From Cytophagales bacterium (GTDB lineage Bacteria; Bacteroidota; Bacteroidia; Cytophagales; Cyclobacteriaceae), in assembly GCA_027317105.1 (NCBI GenBank), contig DAHVFH010000156.1, positions 1 through 64,000 on the forward strand: a stretch of 64,000 nt of DNA. Direction: 5' to 3'. The notes beneath the pieces are model-generated. The model was not told where the DNA came from. It searched no databases and worked only from the letters and a program-made list of their open reading frames with translations. Numbering within the stretch: position 1 is the first letter of the stretch; every line of letters begins with the position of its first letter. Shown in pieces: positions 34,393-43,016 of the stretch. Position numbers and translations under genes: made by a program.

Positions 34393-34632
34393 TTAGAGCT
34401 TAGAACCCTTCCGACGTAACTTTAAGACTGGTCTTTGATTCCGTTTTATGATCCTTTGTGACAACATCTTTTGGTAGACCTCAGGTTTGTCTCTACTACT
34501 TTTGGTAGCGAAATCCCTCACAATCTTCTCCAAAAATGGTTTCAGAGATCCAAACCCCGAAAGTGTTGCTTCGATTTGAAGAATTGCGACCGTCTCATTG
34601 GAGAGATCAATATTTTTGCGAAGCGTTTTCAT
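34393..34632 (-). CDS. Small basic protein divergent from the recombinase (79 aa)
   Basis: A 79-residue protein, MKTLRKNIDLSNETVAILQI..., with a very basic tail (KRNQRPVLKLRRKGSKL). The N-terminal strand-helix pattern resembles ribbon-helix-helix proteins. It is divergent from the tyrosine recombinase, separated by a 116-bp A/T-rich gap where the recombination site may lie. It could be a helper or regulator of the recombinase; this is inference. Confidence 0.5.
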   Translation of the reverse strand: MKTLRKNIDLSNETVAILQIEATLSGFGSLKPFLEKIVRDFATKSSRDKPEVYQKMLSQRIIKRNQRPVLKLRRKGSKL

Positions 34633-34748
34633 ATCTATTTATTTATACCTAAATTAATTTATTGTTATTACAAAATAAATAAGGCTTTATAACATACAGT
34701 AAATATAAAAAGATTGTAAATTCCTTCCTCAACATGTAGAAAATTATT
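34633..34748. promoter_or_regulatory. Divergent A/T-rich gap, possible resolution site of the transposon
   Basis: The 116-bp gap between the small basic gene and the recombinase is A/T-rich, with partial symmetric segments (TTATTTATA and AAATAAATAAGG near 34637 and 34673). Tn3-family elements with tyrosine recombinases carry their resolution site next to the recombinase gene, so this is the best candidate. No exact core repeat was recognised. Confidence 0.35.
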
Positions 34749-35954
34749 GTGAAACTGGTCCGTAAAAATATCGAGATAAAAAGAAGCCCTCTATTGGCCT
34801 CTAAAGTCATTCAGGACTATGACTATTGGCTGAACAGGCACTATGGGAAGGCCGGCACCTACCTGACCAATGCAAAAACGTTCCTAAGAACTTACAAAGA
34901 AGGTGGTACGGTGATCTCCCAGCTGGAAAGTTATTCAGAGGATAAAAGCCTGACGATCCAATCTTTCCTGAGACGGTTCAGGAGATTTCTGGAAGAGCAG
35001 GACATCAACTATTTGGTCAATGACCTGAATGAAAGGAAACTTCCGATCGGAAATATCTACGTCAAAATATTCCTTGCCAGCAGAAAGGATCGGCTCCGGG
35101 GCGAGCTTTCCTTATCGACCTATGCAACTATCCTCAATCAATTTTTTAACAGGATCGATTCCAACCTGAACTTGTTCAACAAACGGAACGCAGAAAGATT
35201 TGTACTTTCTCCCGCACTGTCTGATTACACCAAGAGGTTGTACAAATCTGTGTTGAAAACATTTTGCGACTGGGCACTCCTGTATCAAAATACCTCGGAC
35301 CGTGATCTGTCCAAAGATCAACTTCTTGTAAAGAAAGGACTCGGTTTAATAAGTGTTCAGTCCCTGCGTGAAATTTCCGCTATCAAAGTGCGATCATCAG
35401 GGATTCAGCTTAAACGCTATCACAAGGAAAGCCTTACTGAAAAACAGCGGGACAGGCTTTTGAAACTTTGCCGAACCCAACGTGAACGCGCTGTAGTTTC
35501 GCTTATGGCCTGGAATGGACTGAGGACCATTGAAGTACTCAGGCTCTCTGTTTCAGATTGTTTGTTCAAAGAAAAAAAGATCGCTGTTTGGGGCAAAGGA
35601 CGATCAAGCAAGGCGAAGGATGTGATCCGGTTCTTTTCAATTCCAAAAAATGAAACCCAAAGATATTTTAAAGAGAATTCCATTACGAGGGGAAAAGCAT
35701 TTCCAGAGGTATCAAAGAATGAGATTGAACAAATGATCAAAAGTAAGTTTCAATTATTGGGTGTCTTAAATAAGCCTGGCAAATTCTCCCCTCACAGCCT
35801 CAGGCATACGGCTGGTCAAATCATGTACGACAAAGGGATACCACTTGAGTTCGTACAAAAAACCCTACGGCATTCTTCGATGGAAACCACGATGGTCTAT
35901 GCCCAGAATGCAATTGACAGGAATTATTTCAATAAAATGCCGATAAATATATGA
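34749..35954 (+). CDS. Tyrosine recombinase of the Tn3-family transposon
   Basis: A 401-residue phage-integrase-family protein with GTG start. The catalytic residues are recognisable: Arg in WNGLRTIEVLRL, Lys near WGKGRSSKAKD, HSLRHTAG (HxxR), LRHSSMETTMVYAQ with the second His and the nucleophile Tyr. It probably resolves cointegrates made by TnpA, in the place of the serine resolvase of Tn3 itself (a TnpI-like arrangement). It is followed after 10 bases by tnpA in the same direction. An N-terminal core-binding domain occupies about residues 15-200. Confidence 0.85.
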   Translation: MKLVRKNIEIKRSPLLASKVIQDYDYWLNRHYGKAGTYLTNAKTFLRTYKEGGTVISQLESYSEDKSLTIQSFLRRFRRFLEEQDINYLVNDLNERKLPIGNIYVKIFLASRKDRLRGELSLSTYATILNQFFNRIDSNLNLFNKRNAERFVLSPALSDYTKRLYKSVLKTFCDWALLYQNTSDRDLSKDQLLVKKGLGLISVQSLREISAIKVRSSGIQLKRYHKESLTEKQRDRLLKLCRTQRERAVVSLMAWNGLRTIEVLRLSVSDCLFKEKKIAVWGKGRSSKAKDVIRFFSIPKNETQRYFKENSITRGKAFPEVSKNEIEQMIKSKFQLLGVLNKPGKFSPHSLRHTAGQIMYDKGIPLEFVQKTLRHSSMETTMVYAQNAIDRNYFNKMPINI

Positions 35955-35964
35955 CTGATTAACT

Positions 35965-38922
35965 ATGCCACGCCGCCAAATTCTATCGGAAAGTGAACGC
36001 GAGGCACTGCTGGCAATTCCATCAGGGCAGCATGAACTTATCCAACTATTTGCATTCAGTGAAAAAGACTTGTCAATTATCCGAAAGCATAGGGGTGCCG
36101 AAAACCGTCTTGGCTTTGCCATTCAACTATGCTACATGCGCTATCCGGGAATAATATTCCCGGCAAACCAAAAGCCGGACACTTTATTATTGAAACTTGT
36201 CAGCGAGCAGCTTGCAGTCACTCCGGAGGAATGGGGCAATTATAGTGACCGCGCTGAAACCAGAAGGGAACATCTCCTGGACATCCAATCCAAGTTTGGT
36301 TTTAAACCGTTTACAATGCACTACTATAAGCCCGCTGTTGAAGGCCTTGGAACGACAGCACTTCAAACCGATAAAGGGGTCGTGCTGGCAAAAGAGCTTA
36401 TTGAAAGATTTAGGAGCAAAAAGATATTATTGCCGTCGATCAGTGTTGTTGAACGTATATGCGCTGAAGCAATAACAGTTGCCGAAAGGCTTATCTATAA
36501 GTCTCTTACCGAGCCGCTGTCGAGCAAGCAAAAAAACGAACTGGATAGTCTGTTGTCAACGCGGGATCAGAGTAAAATATCGACTTTGGTTTGGCTACGT
36601 CAACGGCCGTCCGCTCCAAATGCGAAACACTTGCTTGAGCATATTGAACGGCTTAAGACAATGGAATCACTGCAACTGCCGCCCAGCCTGGAACAAGGTG
36701 TACATCAAAACCGGTTATTAAAACTTGCCCGGGAAGGCGGGCAGATGACAGCGCAGCATTTAAATGATCTGGAAAAAGCAAGGAGACATGCGACATTGGT
36801 TGCCATCGTGGTGGAAACAAAGGCCACGGTGATCGATGAAATAGTCGACTTGCACGACCGGATTGTGGGCACTTTGTTTAGCCGTGCCAAACATTTGCAC
36901 CAGCAGCAATTTCATCAATCGGGCAAAGAGATCAATAATAAGGTGGTACTCTACTGGCGGATAGGTAAGGTGTTGCTTGCAGCAAAAGAAACAGGTGAAG
37001 ACGCTTTCTCTGCAATTGAAACGGTAATACCGTGGGATGAGTTCACACAAAGTATCATTGAAGCTGAACGATTGATCCAACCCGCAAGCTTTGACTATAT
37101 ACATCTCATCGGCGACAGCTACTCTCAGGTAAGGCGATATGCGCCCGTGTTGCTTGAAACCCTTCAATTAAACGCGGCACCTGCTGCACGCGAGATACTC
37201 AAGGCAAGTGAGATGCTCAAAGGTTTGAATGCCGATAATCTCCGTAAACTTCCACCCGATGCACCAACAGGCTTCATCCGTAAACGCTGGGAGGATTTGA
37301 TATTCAAGGAAGATGGTCTTGACCGAAGGTTCTATGAACTTTGTTTGTTCTCGGAACTAAAAAATGCGCTCAGGTCCGGTGATGTTTGGGTAAAAGGATC
37401 TCGCCAATTCAAAGACTTTGAAGAGTACCTGATACCGGTCGAAAAATTTTCCGCAATCAAAAGCGAACCTGCGACAAAATTGGCAGTGAATTCCAATGTG
37501 GATGAGTATCTGAATGAAAGAATGTCCTTATTGAACAACCAATTGGAAACGGTCAGTCGCTTAGTGCAAAACAATGAACTTACCGATGTCACCATTTCTG
37601 AATCCGGTTTACATGTATCGCCACTGACTAATTCAGTGCCCAAGGAAGCGGAAGGTTTAATGCATCAAGCTTACGCTCTTTTGCCGCATATTAAAATAAC
37701 GGACCTCCTTTTGGAAGTGGATAACTGGACAGGCTTTACTGATCACTTCACGCATGTAAAAAGTGGTGAGGTGGCAAAGGACAAGACATTGTTGCTAACT
37801 GCAATTTTAGCTGATGCCATTAATCTCGGGCTAACAAAAATGGCTGAGTCTTGTCCGGGAATAACATACGCCAAGCTCTCCTGGCTTCAGGCCTGGCACG
37901 TACGGGATGAAACTTATTCTACTGCGCTTGCTGATTTGGTCAATGCACAATATCACCATCCCTTCGCGGCCAACTGGGGCGATGGCACAACGTCATCTTC
38001 TGACGGGCAACGGTTCAGGACCGGTGGCCAGGCTGAGCGCGGTGGGAACGTAAATCCAAAGTATGGAAGTGAGCCAGGTGTGCAGTTCTATACGCACATA
38101 TCGGATCAGTATTCACCATTCCATACGAAGGTTATCAATGTTGGCGTTCGCGATGCAACCTATGTTTTGGATGGGTTGTTGTACCATGAATCTGATTTGC
38201 GGATAGAGGAGCACTATACCGATACGGCAGGCTTTACCGATCATGTGTTTGCCCTGATGCACTTGCTTGGTTTTCGTTTTGCACCTCGCATCCGTGATTT
38301 GGCGGACAAGAAATTATATGTTCCTTCTTCCAAAGATTACCCTGCCCTCAGCGCATTGATCGGCGGAACGATCAACCAAAACCAAATACGTTCCAACTGG
38401 GACGATGTGCTTCGGCTTGCTGCTTCCATCCAACAAGGCACCGTTACAGCTTCACTGATGGTGCGAAAAATTGGAAGTTATCCGCGTCAAAATGGATTGG
38501 CCACGGCATTGCGTGAACTTGGCCGCATAGAGCGCACTTTGTTTACATTGAATTGGTTCCTCGATCCGGCCCTGAGAAGGAGGGTTACTGCTGGATTAAA
38601 CAAAGGGGAAGCGCGTAATACATTAGCCAGGGCTGTATTCTTCAATCGGTTAGGCGAACTGCGGGATAGGAGTTTTGAAAGCCAGGGTTACCGGGCAAGT
38701 GGCCTTACACTGGTGACAGCAGCTATTGCTCTCTGGAACACTGTGTATATTGAAAAGTCAATCAAGTCACTCAAAGAGCATGGGATGCACGTGGACGAAA
38801 ATCTGTTGCAGCATTTATCGCCGGTCGGGTGGGAGCACATCAACCTTACCGGTGATTATGTCTGGCAACAAAGCACCCTACCTAAGAAGGGTAAATTCAG
38901 ACCATTAAGACCAATAACTTAA
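35965..38922 (+). CDS. tnpA: Tn3-family transposase TnpA
   Basis: A 985-residue protein of normal length for Tn3-family transposases. The N-terminal DUF4158-like region begins PRRQILSESEREALLAIP, followed by a helical DNA-binding part. The C-terminal DDE domain has WGDGTTSSSDGQRF, TYVLDGLLYH with EEHYTDTAGFTDHVFAL, and ARNTLARAVFFNRLGELRDR, all signatures of the family. It cuts the 38-bp ends and drives replicative transposition. The gene ends about 130 bases before the right inverted repeat. Confidence 0.95.
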   Translation: MPRRQILSESEREALLAIPSGQHELIQLFAFSEKDLSIIRKHRGAENRLGFAIQLCYMRYPGIIFPANQKPDTLLLKLVSEQLAVTPEEWGNYSDRAETRREHLLDIQSKFGFKPFTMHYYKPAVEGLGTTALQTDKGVVLAKELIERFRSKKILLPSISVVERICAEAITVAERLIYKSLTEPLSSKQKNELDSLLSTRDQSKISTLVWLRQRPSAPNAKHLLEHIERLKTMESLQLPPSLEQGVHQNRLLKLAREGGQMTAQHLNDLEKARRHATLVAIVVETKATVIDEIVDLHDRIVGTLFSRAKHLHQQQFHQSGKEINNKVVLYWRIGKVLLAAKETGEDAFSAIETVIPWDEFTQSIIEAERLIQPASFDYIHLIGDSYSQVRRYAPVLLETLQLNAAPAAREILKASEMLKGLNADNLRKLPPDAPTGFIRKRWEDLIFKEDGLDRRFYELCLFSELKNALRSGDVWVKGSRQFKDFEEYLIPVEKFSAIKSEPATKLAVNSNVDEYLNERMSLLNNQLETVSRLVQNNELTDVTISESGLHVSPLTNSVPKEAEGLMHQAYALLPHIKITDLLLEVDNWTGFTDHFTHVKSGEVAKDKTLLLTAILADAINLGLTKMAESCPGITYAKLSWLQAWHVRDETYSTALADLVNAQYHHPFAANWGDGTTSSSDGQRFRTGGQAERGGNVNPKYGSEPGVQFYTHISDQYSPFHTKVINVGVRDATYVLDGLLYHESDLRIEEHYTDTAGFTDHVFALMHLLGFRFAPRIRDLADKKLYVPSSKDYPALSALIGGTINQNQIRSNWDDVLRLAASIQQGTVTASLMVRKIGSYPRQNGLATALRELGRIERTLFTLNWFLDPALRRRVTAGLNKGEARNTLARAVFFNRLGELRDRSFESQGYRASGLTLVTAAIALWNTVYIEKSIKSLKEHGMHVDENLLQHLSPVGWEHINLTGDYVWQQSTLPKKGKFRPLRPIT

Positions 38923-38941
38923 ACCTTTAACAAGATTATTT

Positions 38942-38957
38942 CCCCTTGTGAGGGGGC
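38942..38957 (+). terminator. Terminator after tnpA
   Basis: CCCCTTGTGAGGGG forms a compact hairpin, followed by GGCTTTTTGG with a T run. It lies 20 bases after the tnpA stop codon. Confidence 0.7.
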
Positions 38958-39050
38958 TTTTTGGTAAAACGGTTCGGGAAAAGGTACGACTCGATCGCAA
39001 CCATTGAACTGTAGCGGAGTTTCAATCAATGGTTTTGGGCTAGAGCGATT

Positions 39051-39093
39051 CTTAACGTACTTTATAATCCGTTTCGTGAGGCGACCCCTATAA
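39051..39093 (+). repeat. Right 38-bp inverted repeat (IRR) plus target duplication TATAA
   Basis: IRR at 39051-39088 is the inverse of IRL and ends GCGACCCC; the target duplication TATAA follows at 39089-39093. The internal end is CTTAACGTAC. Read outward-in it begins GGGGTCGCCTCACGAAACGG. Confidence 0.95.
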
Positions 39094-39352
39094 TGCTAAG
39101 GGTGAAAAAGTCGGTAAAATTGAAAAAGATGAGCTATTCGATTATAAGGGTCACAAATTAGGAAAGATTGGCAAGGATGGAACATTCTACGACCCTGCCG
39201 GAACCGTGGTATTTACAATCGAACCTAACAGCAAGGGCGAAAAGTGCAAAATATTTGATCCACAAGGTAAAGTGATCGCTACTGTTCACGAAAGCTATAA
39301 GAGCCAAGCTTGTGCCATTCACTGCTTGTACAAAAAAATGTCTCCGCATTAA
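39094..39352 (+). pseudogene. 3' part of the gene interrupted by the transposon
   Basis: The frame encodes NAKGEKVGKIEKDELFDYKG, then GKDGTFYDPAGTVVF, FDPQGKVIATVHESYKS and ends CLYKKMSPH with TAA at 39350-39352. It has no start of its own and continues exactly from 29434 when one TATAA copy and the transposon are removed. The Gly/Asp/Lys-rich repeat pattern matches the 5' part. Confidence 0.85.
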
Positions 39353-39793
39353 TGCTGGTAAGTTGAATTTCATTCGCTTTAAGAAGCTGCTTGAAATATT
39401 CAGATCAAATACCTCATCTTAAAATTGGAAGCCCTGCAATCGCTTGTTTTTTATTTTTGTCAGTATTTAACCCGCATTCATATACATGACAGGAATCAGG
39501 CTGTTCTTTAACGAGAGCTCATCATAATCTACCTATCCACGTTACTATTAAACTCGGTAAGGCTGTTAGTCATTGTCGAGTTCTCTCTACACTCAACATC
39601 TCTTTAATCTCATCTGACTAAACATCGTTTTGGTTCTAATTAGAACCTATTTATATAAAATGCTGCATGCAGTTAAACCTGTGAATGATGTAAATAATAT
39701 CTGCTTTGGTGTAACACTTTTGTGATCAAAATAGAAAATATTTGTTTTCTTCATCATTAAACAAATGGAGCACACAATAAAAAATTAAAAACA
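39353..39793. promoter_or_regulatory. Intergenic region with 16-bp palindrome upstream of the copper-storage gene
   Basis: GGTTCTAATTAGAACC at 39632-39647 is a perfect palindrome about 145 bases before the csp start codon, a candidate operator. The rest is A/T-rich with no gene recognised. Whether it controls csp is inference. Confidence 0.4.
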
Positions 39794-40147
39794 ATGAGTC
39801 ACGAAAAATTTAAAACCGCCATTGATGCTTGCAATGATTGCGCGGCATCATGTGAACACTGTGCAACTTCATGCTTGCATGAAAAGGATGCTACCTTATA
39901 TGCAAAATGCATTGAACTTGACCGATACTGCGCTGATATGTGCAGAACAGCAGCGGCCTTTATGGCAAGGTCAGATGAACACACTATCGACTTTGTAAAT
40001 AAGTTTTGCAATCTGTGCGCAGAAATTTGTGATGCGTGTGCTAAGGAATGTGAAAAACATTCACACGATGAGCATTGCAAAAAATGCGCTGAGGCCTGCC
40101 GCGCGTGTGTCGAAGAGTGCAGAATGATGGGGATGCAACACGCATAA
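39794..40147 (+). CDS. csp: Four-helix bundle copper-binding protein (Csp-like)
   Basis: A 117-residue, Cys-rich helical protein with no signal peptide. Repeated CxxC-like motifs (ACNDCAASCEHCATSC, CNLCAEICDACAKEC, CKKCAEACRACVEEC) match the four-helix ferritin-like copper storage proteins, which bind many Cu(I) ions in the lumen of the bundle. The absence of a leader suggests a cytosolic Csp3-type store. It opens the copper/silver island, followed closely by a Met-rich periplasmic protein. Confidence 0.9.
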   Translation: MSHEKFKTAIDACNDCAASCEHCATSCLHEKDATLYAKCIELDRYCADMCRTAAAFMARSDEHTIDFVNKFCNLCAEICDACAKECEKHSHDEHCKKCAEACRACVEECRMMGMQHA

Positions 40148-40184
40148 TTGAATGAGTTACTTTCTTACTATTAAATCAAAAAAA

Positions 40185-40517
40185 ATGAAAATATTATTTT
40201 TCCTATGCTTAGCTCTTGTTGCAACGGTTTCATCGTTCGCTCAAACAGATACTACTAAGAAGAAAATGGATCATAGCAAAATGATGAACCATGACCAAAT
40301 GGATATGTCAAAAACAGATGGTTGTATGATGATGAATGGGAAAATGATGATGATAAAAGACGGGAAAATGTCGCCCATGACAAACCCAATGACCATGAGT
40401 AATGGCACCAAAATGCTGGTAGATGGAACGTGCGTCAAAAAAGACGGTACCAAAATGAAAATGAAAGAAGGCGATCATATGGATATGTCTGGGAACATGC
40501 ACTCAAAGAAAAAATGA
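40185..40517 (+). CDS. Met-rich periplasmic protein (DUF6799-like)
   Basis: Starting at ATG 40185 (MKILFFLCLALVATVSSFAQ, signal peptide), the mature part of about 90 residues is strongly Met/Lys/Asp-rich, with repeats like DGCMMMNGKMMMIKDGK and TKMLVDGTCVKKDGTKMKMK. This is the pattern of the DUF6799 family. Soft Met-rich sequences bind Cu(I)/Ag(I), so a periplasmic metal sponge is plausible. The gene lies 37 bases after csp and is probably cotranscribed with it. Confidence 0.75.
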   Translation: MKILFFLCLALVATVSSFAQTDTTKKKMDHSKMMNHDQMDMSKTDGCMMMNGKMMMIKDGKMSPMTNPMTMSNGTKMLVDGTCVKKDGTKMKMKEGDHMDMSGNMHSKKK

Positions 40518-40705
40518 AGACAAAGGAGTGATCATCCCTAACTATTATTAATTGTTTTCTCCGACACGATCATTCACTTTGACGAGTTGTGGTGTATCGT
40601 TCGGATCTTGACAAGGCGTAGTTGCTGACTTTAATCATGTTTTGAGCAAAGTTCCGTCATAGTTAGCAGTATATATTGATTTTTATTTTGTCTTAAGATT
40701 TGGAA

Positions 40706-41212
40706 ATGATAAGTCTCAAAACCATAAGGAAATTCAGATGCCCATTCGCAATATGCATCACCTTGTCCATTGCACTTGTTTTGGGTTGCGACCTTCTGTG
40801 TGATTTAGGACTAATTTCATTTCAGCTTCCTCAACCATCGCTTGTTTCTGAATCCACCATCCATAGTCACGATCATGAAGATGAGCATCATTCCTCAGGC
40901 AATCGAGATAACCAGCAATCATACGATCAAGAGTCTGTTAAACATCACCATGAATCAACAAATGAAGAAGGCTGTTGTGGCGATCTCACTCAACGATTTT
41001 ATTCTTCGTTAATAAACGCAGCCGGTACTCAAGTAAGCTTAGTCCATGCTGCGGTTTATAAACTAATCACCACAATCACATTTGTTGATTTAAATGAAAG
41101 CTACTTAAAAGAATACTTACTATTCACTTCAAAGTTTGACCATAGGCCCAACGGACCACCTGGATACACAGGTCATAGAATTCGGGTTCTCTTCTGTTCC
41201 TTTCTTATTTAA
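40706..41212 (+). CDS. HYC_CC_PP-like His-rich membrane protein
   Basis: With ATG 40706 this is 168 residues. A hydrophobic N-terminal segment (CPFAICITLSIALVLGC) is followed by a His/Asp/Glu-rich stretch (HSHDHEDEHH and HHHESTNEEGCCGD) and a C-terminal PNGPPGYTG motif. The Cys pair and Pro pair resemble the HYC_CC_PP proteins that accompany RND metal pumps in Bacteroidota. A related smaller protein precedes the second pump (60032). It likely binds metal in the periplasm. Confidence 0.6.
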   Translation: MISLKTIRKFRCPFAICITLSIALVLGCDLLCDLGLISFQLPQPSLVSESTIHSHDHEDEHHSSGNRDNQQSYDQESVKHHHESTNEEGCCGDLTQRFYSSLINAAGTQVSLVHAAVYKLITTITFVDLNESYLKEYLLFTSKFDHRPNGPPGYTGHRIRVLFCSFLI

Positions 41213-41392
41213 TCAATTTCTCATCAGCATAGGTCGAACCTTTTAAGGTCTGACTTGTAGTGCTATGTCATTAGCTGAAGTCACATGTTGCTTACTTAAT
41301 GACAATCTTAATTTGATATTCAAATTGATACGCTGACAAAAATCACTCTTCTAATTGATCAAGATCATTATGCAGAATCGGTACTATACGCA

Positions 41393-41408
41393 ATTTGGTA
41401 TACCAAAT
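41393..41408. promoter_or_regulatory. Palindromic operator candidate ATTTGGTATACCAAAT
   Basis: A perfect 16-bp palindrome ends 9 bases before the ATG of the ArsR-family gene (41418). Its position between the promoter region and the start codon fits an autoregulatory operator. It also argues for ATG 41418 rather than the upstream in-frame start at 41370, since the latter would put the palindrome in coding sequence. Confidence 0.55.
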
Positions 41409-41417
41409 AACAAGAAC

Positions 41418-41723
41418 ATGAAACCGAAGAAGGCTACGAAATCAAATATCGATTGGAACGCCCTCGCTGAAGCAATGAAATCAGCGGCTCATCCCGAACG
41501 GCTAGCTATCCTTCACTTGATGTGCAATTGCGGGTGTGGTCAAATAGTGGTTAAGAATATTTATGAAACACTTCATCTGGAGCAATCGATCACTTCTCGT
41601 CACTTGGGCATTATGAAGAAGAGCAAGTTATTAAAAAGAGAAGTAAGGGGCAGGAAAACACTTTATGGCTTCAATAGCGAAAGTCTAACTGCTCAATGCA
41701 TCAAAAAACTTTTAACAGAATAA
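41418..41723 (+). CDS. ArsR/SmtB family metal-sensing repressor
   Basis: A 101-residue winged-helix protein: AMKSAAHPERLAILHLMCNCGCG followed by VVKNIYETLHLEQSITSRHLGIMKKSKLLKREVRGRKTLYGF, the typical ArsR helix-turn-helix and beta wing. The Cys cluster C-N-C-G-C-G at the end of helix 3 is in the place of the metal-binding box of ArsR/CadC sensors. It would release DNA on metal binding and control the pump genes, which start 3 bases after its stop. Confidence 0.85.
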   Translation: MKPKKATKSNIDWNALAEAMKSAAHPERLAILHLMCNCGCGQIVVKNIYETLHLEQSITSRHLGIMKKSKLLKREVRGRKTLYGFNSESLTAQCIKKLLTE

Positions 41724-41726
41724 CAA

Positions 41727-43016
41727 ATGGTAGAAAAAATAATCGGTTGGGCAATTCATAACAGGTTTATGGTACTGATAGGTATTGTGATGATCACCAT
41801 TGGGGGAGTTTACTCCATCAAAGAAACACCTGTGGATGCGTTGCCTGATCTTTCCGAAAACCAAGTGATCGTCTTCACAGAGTGGATGGGTCGCAACCCG
41901 CAGATCATGGAAGACCAGATCACCTATCCACTTGTTACGAATCTTCAAGGCATTCCTAAAATCAAAACCATCCGGGCAGCTTCGATGTTTGGCATGAGTT
42001 TCATCTTTGTGATTTTCGATGATGACGCAGAAATCTATTGGTCGCGCACCCGGGTATTGGAGCGGTTGAATTATGCTCAAAAGTTTCTTCCCCCCGGCAT
42101 CACTCCTACGCTTGGCCCGGATGGCACCGGCATTGGCCACATCTTCTGGTACACACTGAAAGGTGAAGGTTACAATCTGGGTGAACTGCGCGCACTTCAA
42201 GACTGGTATGTGAAGTTTGCTCTGCAAAATGTGCCAGGAGTTAGCGAAGTAGCTTCGTATGGAGGATTTCAAAAGCAATACCAGGTAGCCATTGATCCGC
42301 TCAAGCTCATCTACTTTGGAGTGCCTTTGATGGATGTAGCAAAAGCTGTTACTAATAACAACAGAGATGTAGGTGGCAGTCTCTTTGAGATGAATGACAT
42401 GGGATACATGATCCGTGGGCTGGGCTACATTAAAACCGTAGAAGATATTGAGAATATTTCGGTAGGAACGTACCGCTCGATTCCCATTCGCTTGAAAGAT
42501 GTAGCACATGTACAAATGGGTGGAGAGTTGCGTCTGGGCATCATCGAAGAAAATGGCGAAGGTGAGGCAGTGGGTGGCATCGTGGTGATGCGCTACGGGC
42601 AAAACGCGAAGGATGTAATCGAAAACGTAAAGACACACATCAAGGAGTTTGAAAAGGGATTACCGAAGGGCGTTACATTCCATATAGCTTATGACCGAAG
42701 TGGTCTTATCAACGATTCTATTGCTACGTTAACAGATGCTCTTTGGCAGGAAATCCTGATTGTTTCGGTAACGGTAGTACTTTTCTTGTTTCATTTCAGG
42801 AGCGGACTAGTGGCCATTGCTGCCATCTTGCTCTCGGTGCTGATCGGTTTCATCTTAATGCGATTGTTTGGTGTCACCTCCAACATCATGTCACTGGGGG
42901 GCATCGCGTTAGCGGTTGGGGATGTGGTCGATCCAGGGATTGTTATTGCCGAAAATGCGTACCGCTCATTAACCAACAGGGTACTACAAATAAGTCAAGA
43001 TCATGAACAAAACTGA
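41727..43016 (+). CDS. cusA: CusA-type RND efflux pump, N-terminal half (pump 1)
   Basis: A 429-residue protein equal to the N-terminal half of CusA/CzcA: TM1 at residues 10-30, the motif VDALPDLSENQVIVFTEW, a periplasmic porter domain, then TM2-TM4 ending GDVVDPGIVIAENAYRSL. The TM4 Asp of the proton relay is present. The frame stops in the cytoplasmic loop between TM4 and TM5. The next gene, encoding the rest, starts 14 bases before this stop, and has its own in-frame stop upstream, so the split is not a simple frameshift. It works in Cu(I)/Ag(I) export with the two fusion proteins downstream. Confidence 0.88.
   Translation: MVEKIIGWAIHNRFMVLIGIVMITIGGVYSIKETPVDALPDLSENQVIVFTEWMGRNPQIMEDQITYPLVTNLQGIPKIKTIRAASMFGMSFIFVIFDDDAEIYWSRTRVLERLNYAQKFLPPGITPTLGPDGTGIGHIFWYTLKGEGYNLGELRALQDWYVKFALQNVPGVSEVASYGGFQKQYQVAIDPLKLIYFGVPLMDVAKAVTNNNRDVGGSLFEMNDMGYMIRGLGYIKTVEDIENISVGTYRSIPIRLKDVAHVQMGGELRLGIIEENGEGEAVGGIVVMRYGQNAKDVIENVKTHIKEFEKGLPKGVTFHIAYDRSGLINDSIATLTDALWQEILIVSVTVVLFLFHFRSGLVAIAAILLSVLIGFILMRLFGVTSNIMSLGGIALAVGDVVDPGIVIAENAYRSLTNRVLQISQDHEQN

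Larger units (their letters stand above)
29435..39088. mobile_element. Complete Tn3-family transposon (9654 bp) with crcB, haloperoxidase-like and TonB cargo
   Basis: Boundaries are set by the 38-bp inverted repeats at 29435-29472 and 39051-39088 and the 5-bp target duplication TATAA on both sides. The element has a TnpA transposase at the right end, a tyrosine recombinase instead of the common serine resolvase, and a small gene divergent from it. The cargo on the minus strand is crcB, a vanadium-haloperoxidase/PAP2-like lipoprotein, a TonB receptor and a secreted protein. All genes look intact and the insertion looks recent, because the broken target gene has no other damage. Confidence 0.93.

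Noticed and set aside
39158..39373. Minus-strand frame across the interrupted gene's 3' part
   Set aside because: The plus-strand frame matches the repeat pattern of the 5' part and rejoins in frame; the minus-strand frame is a shadow.
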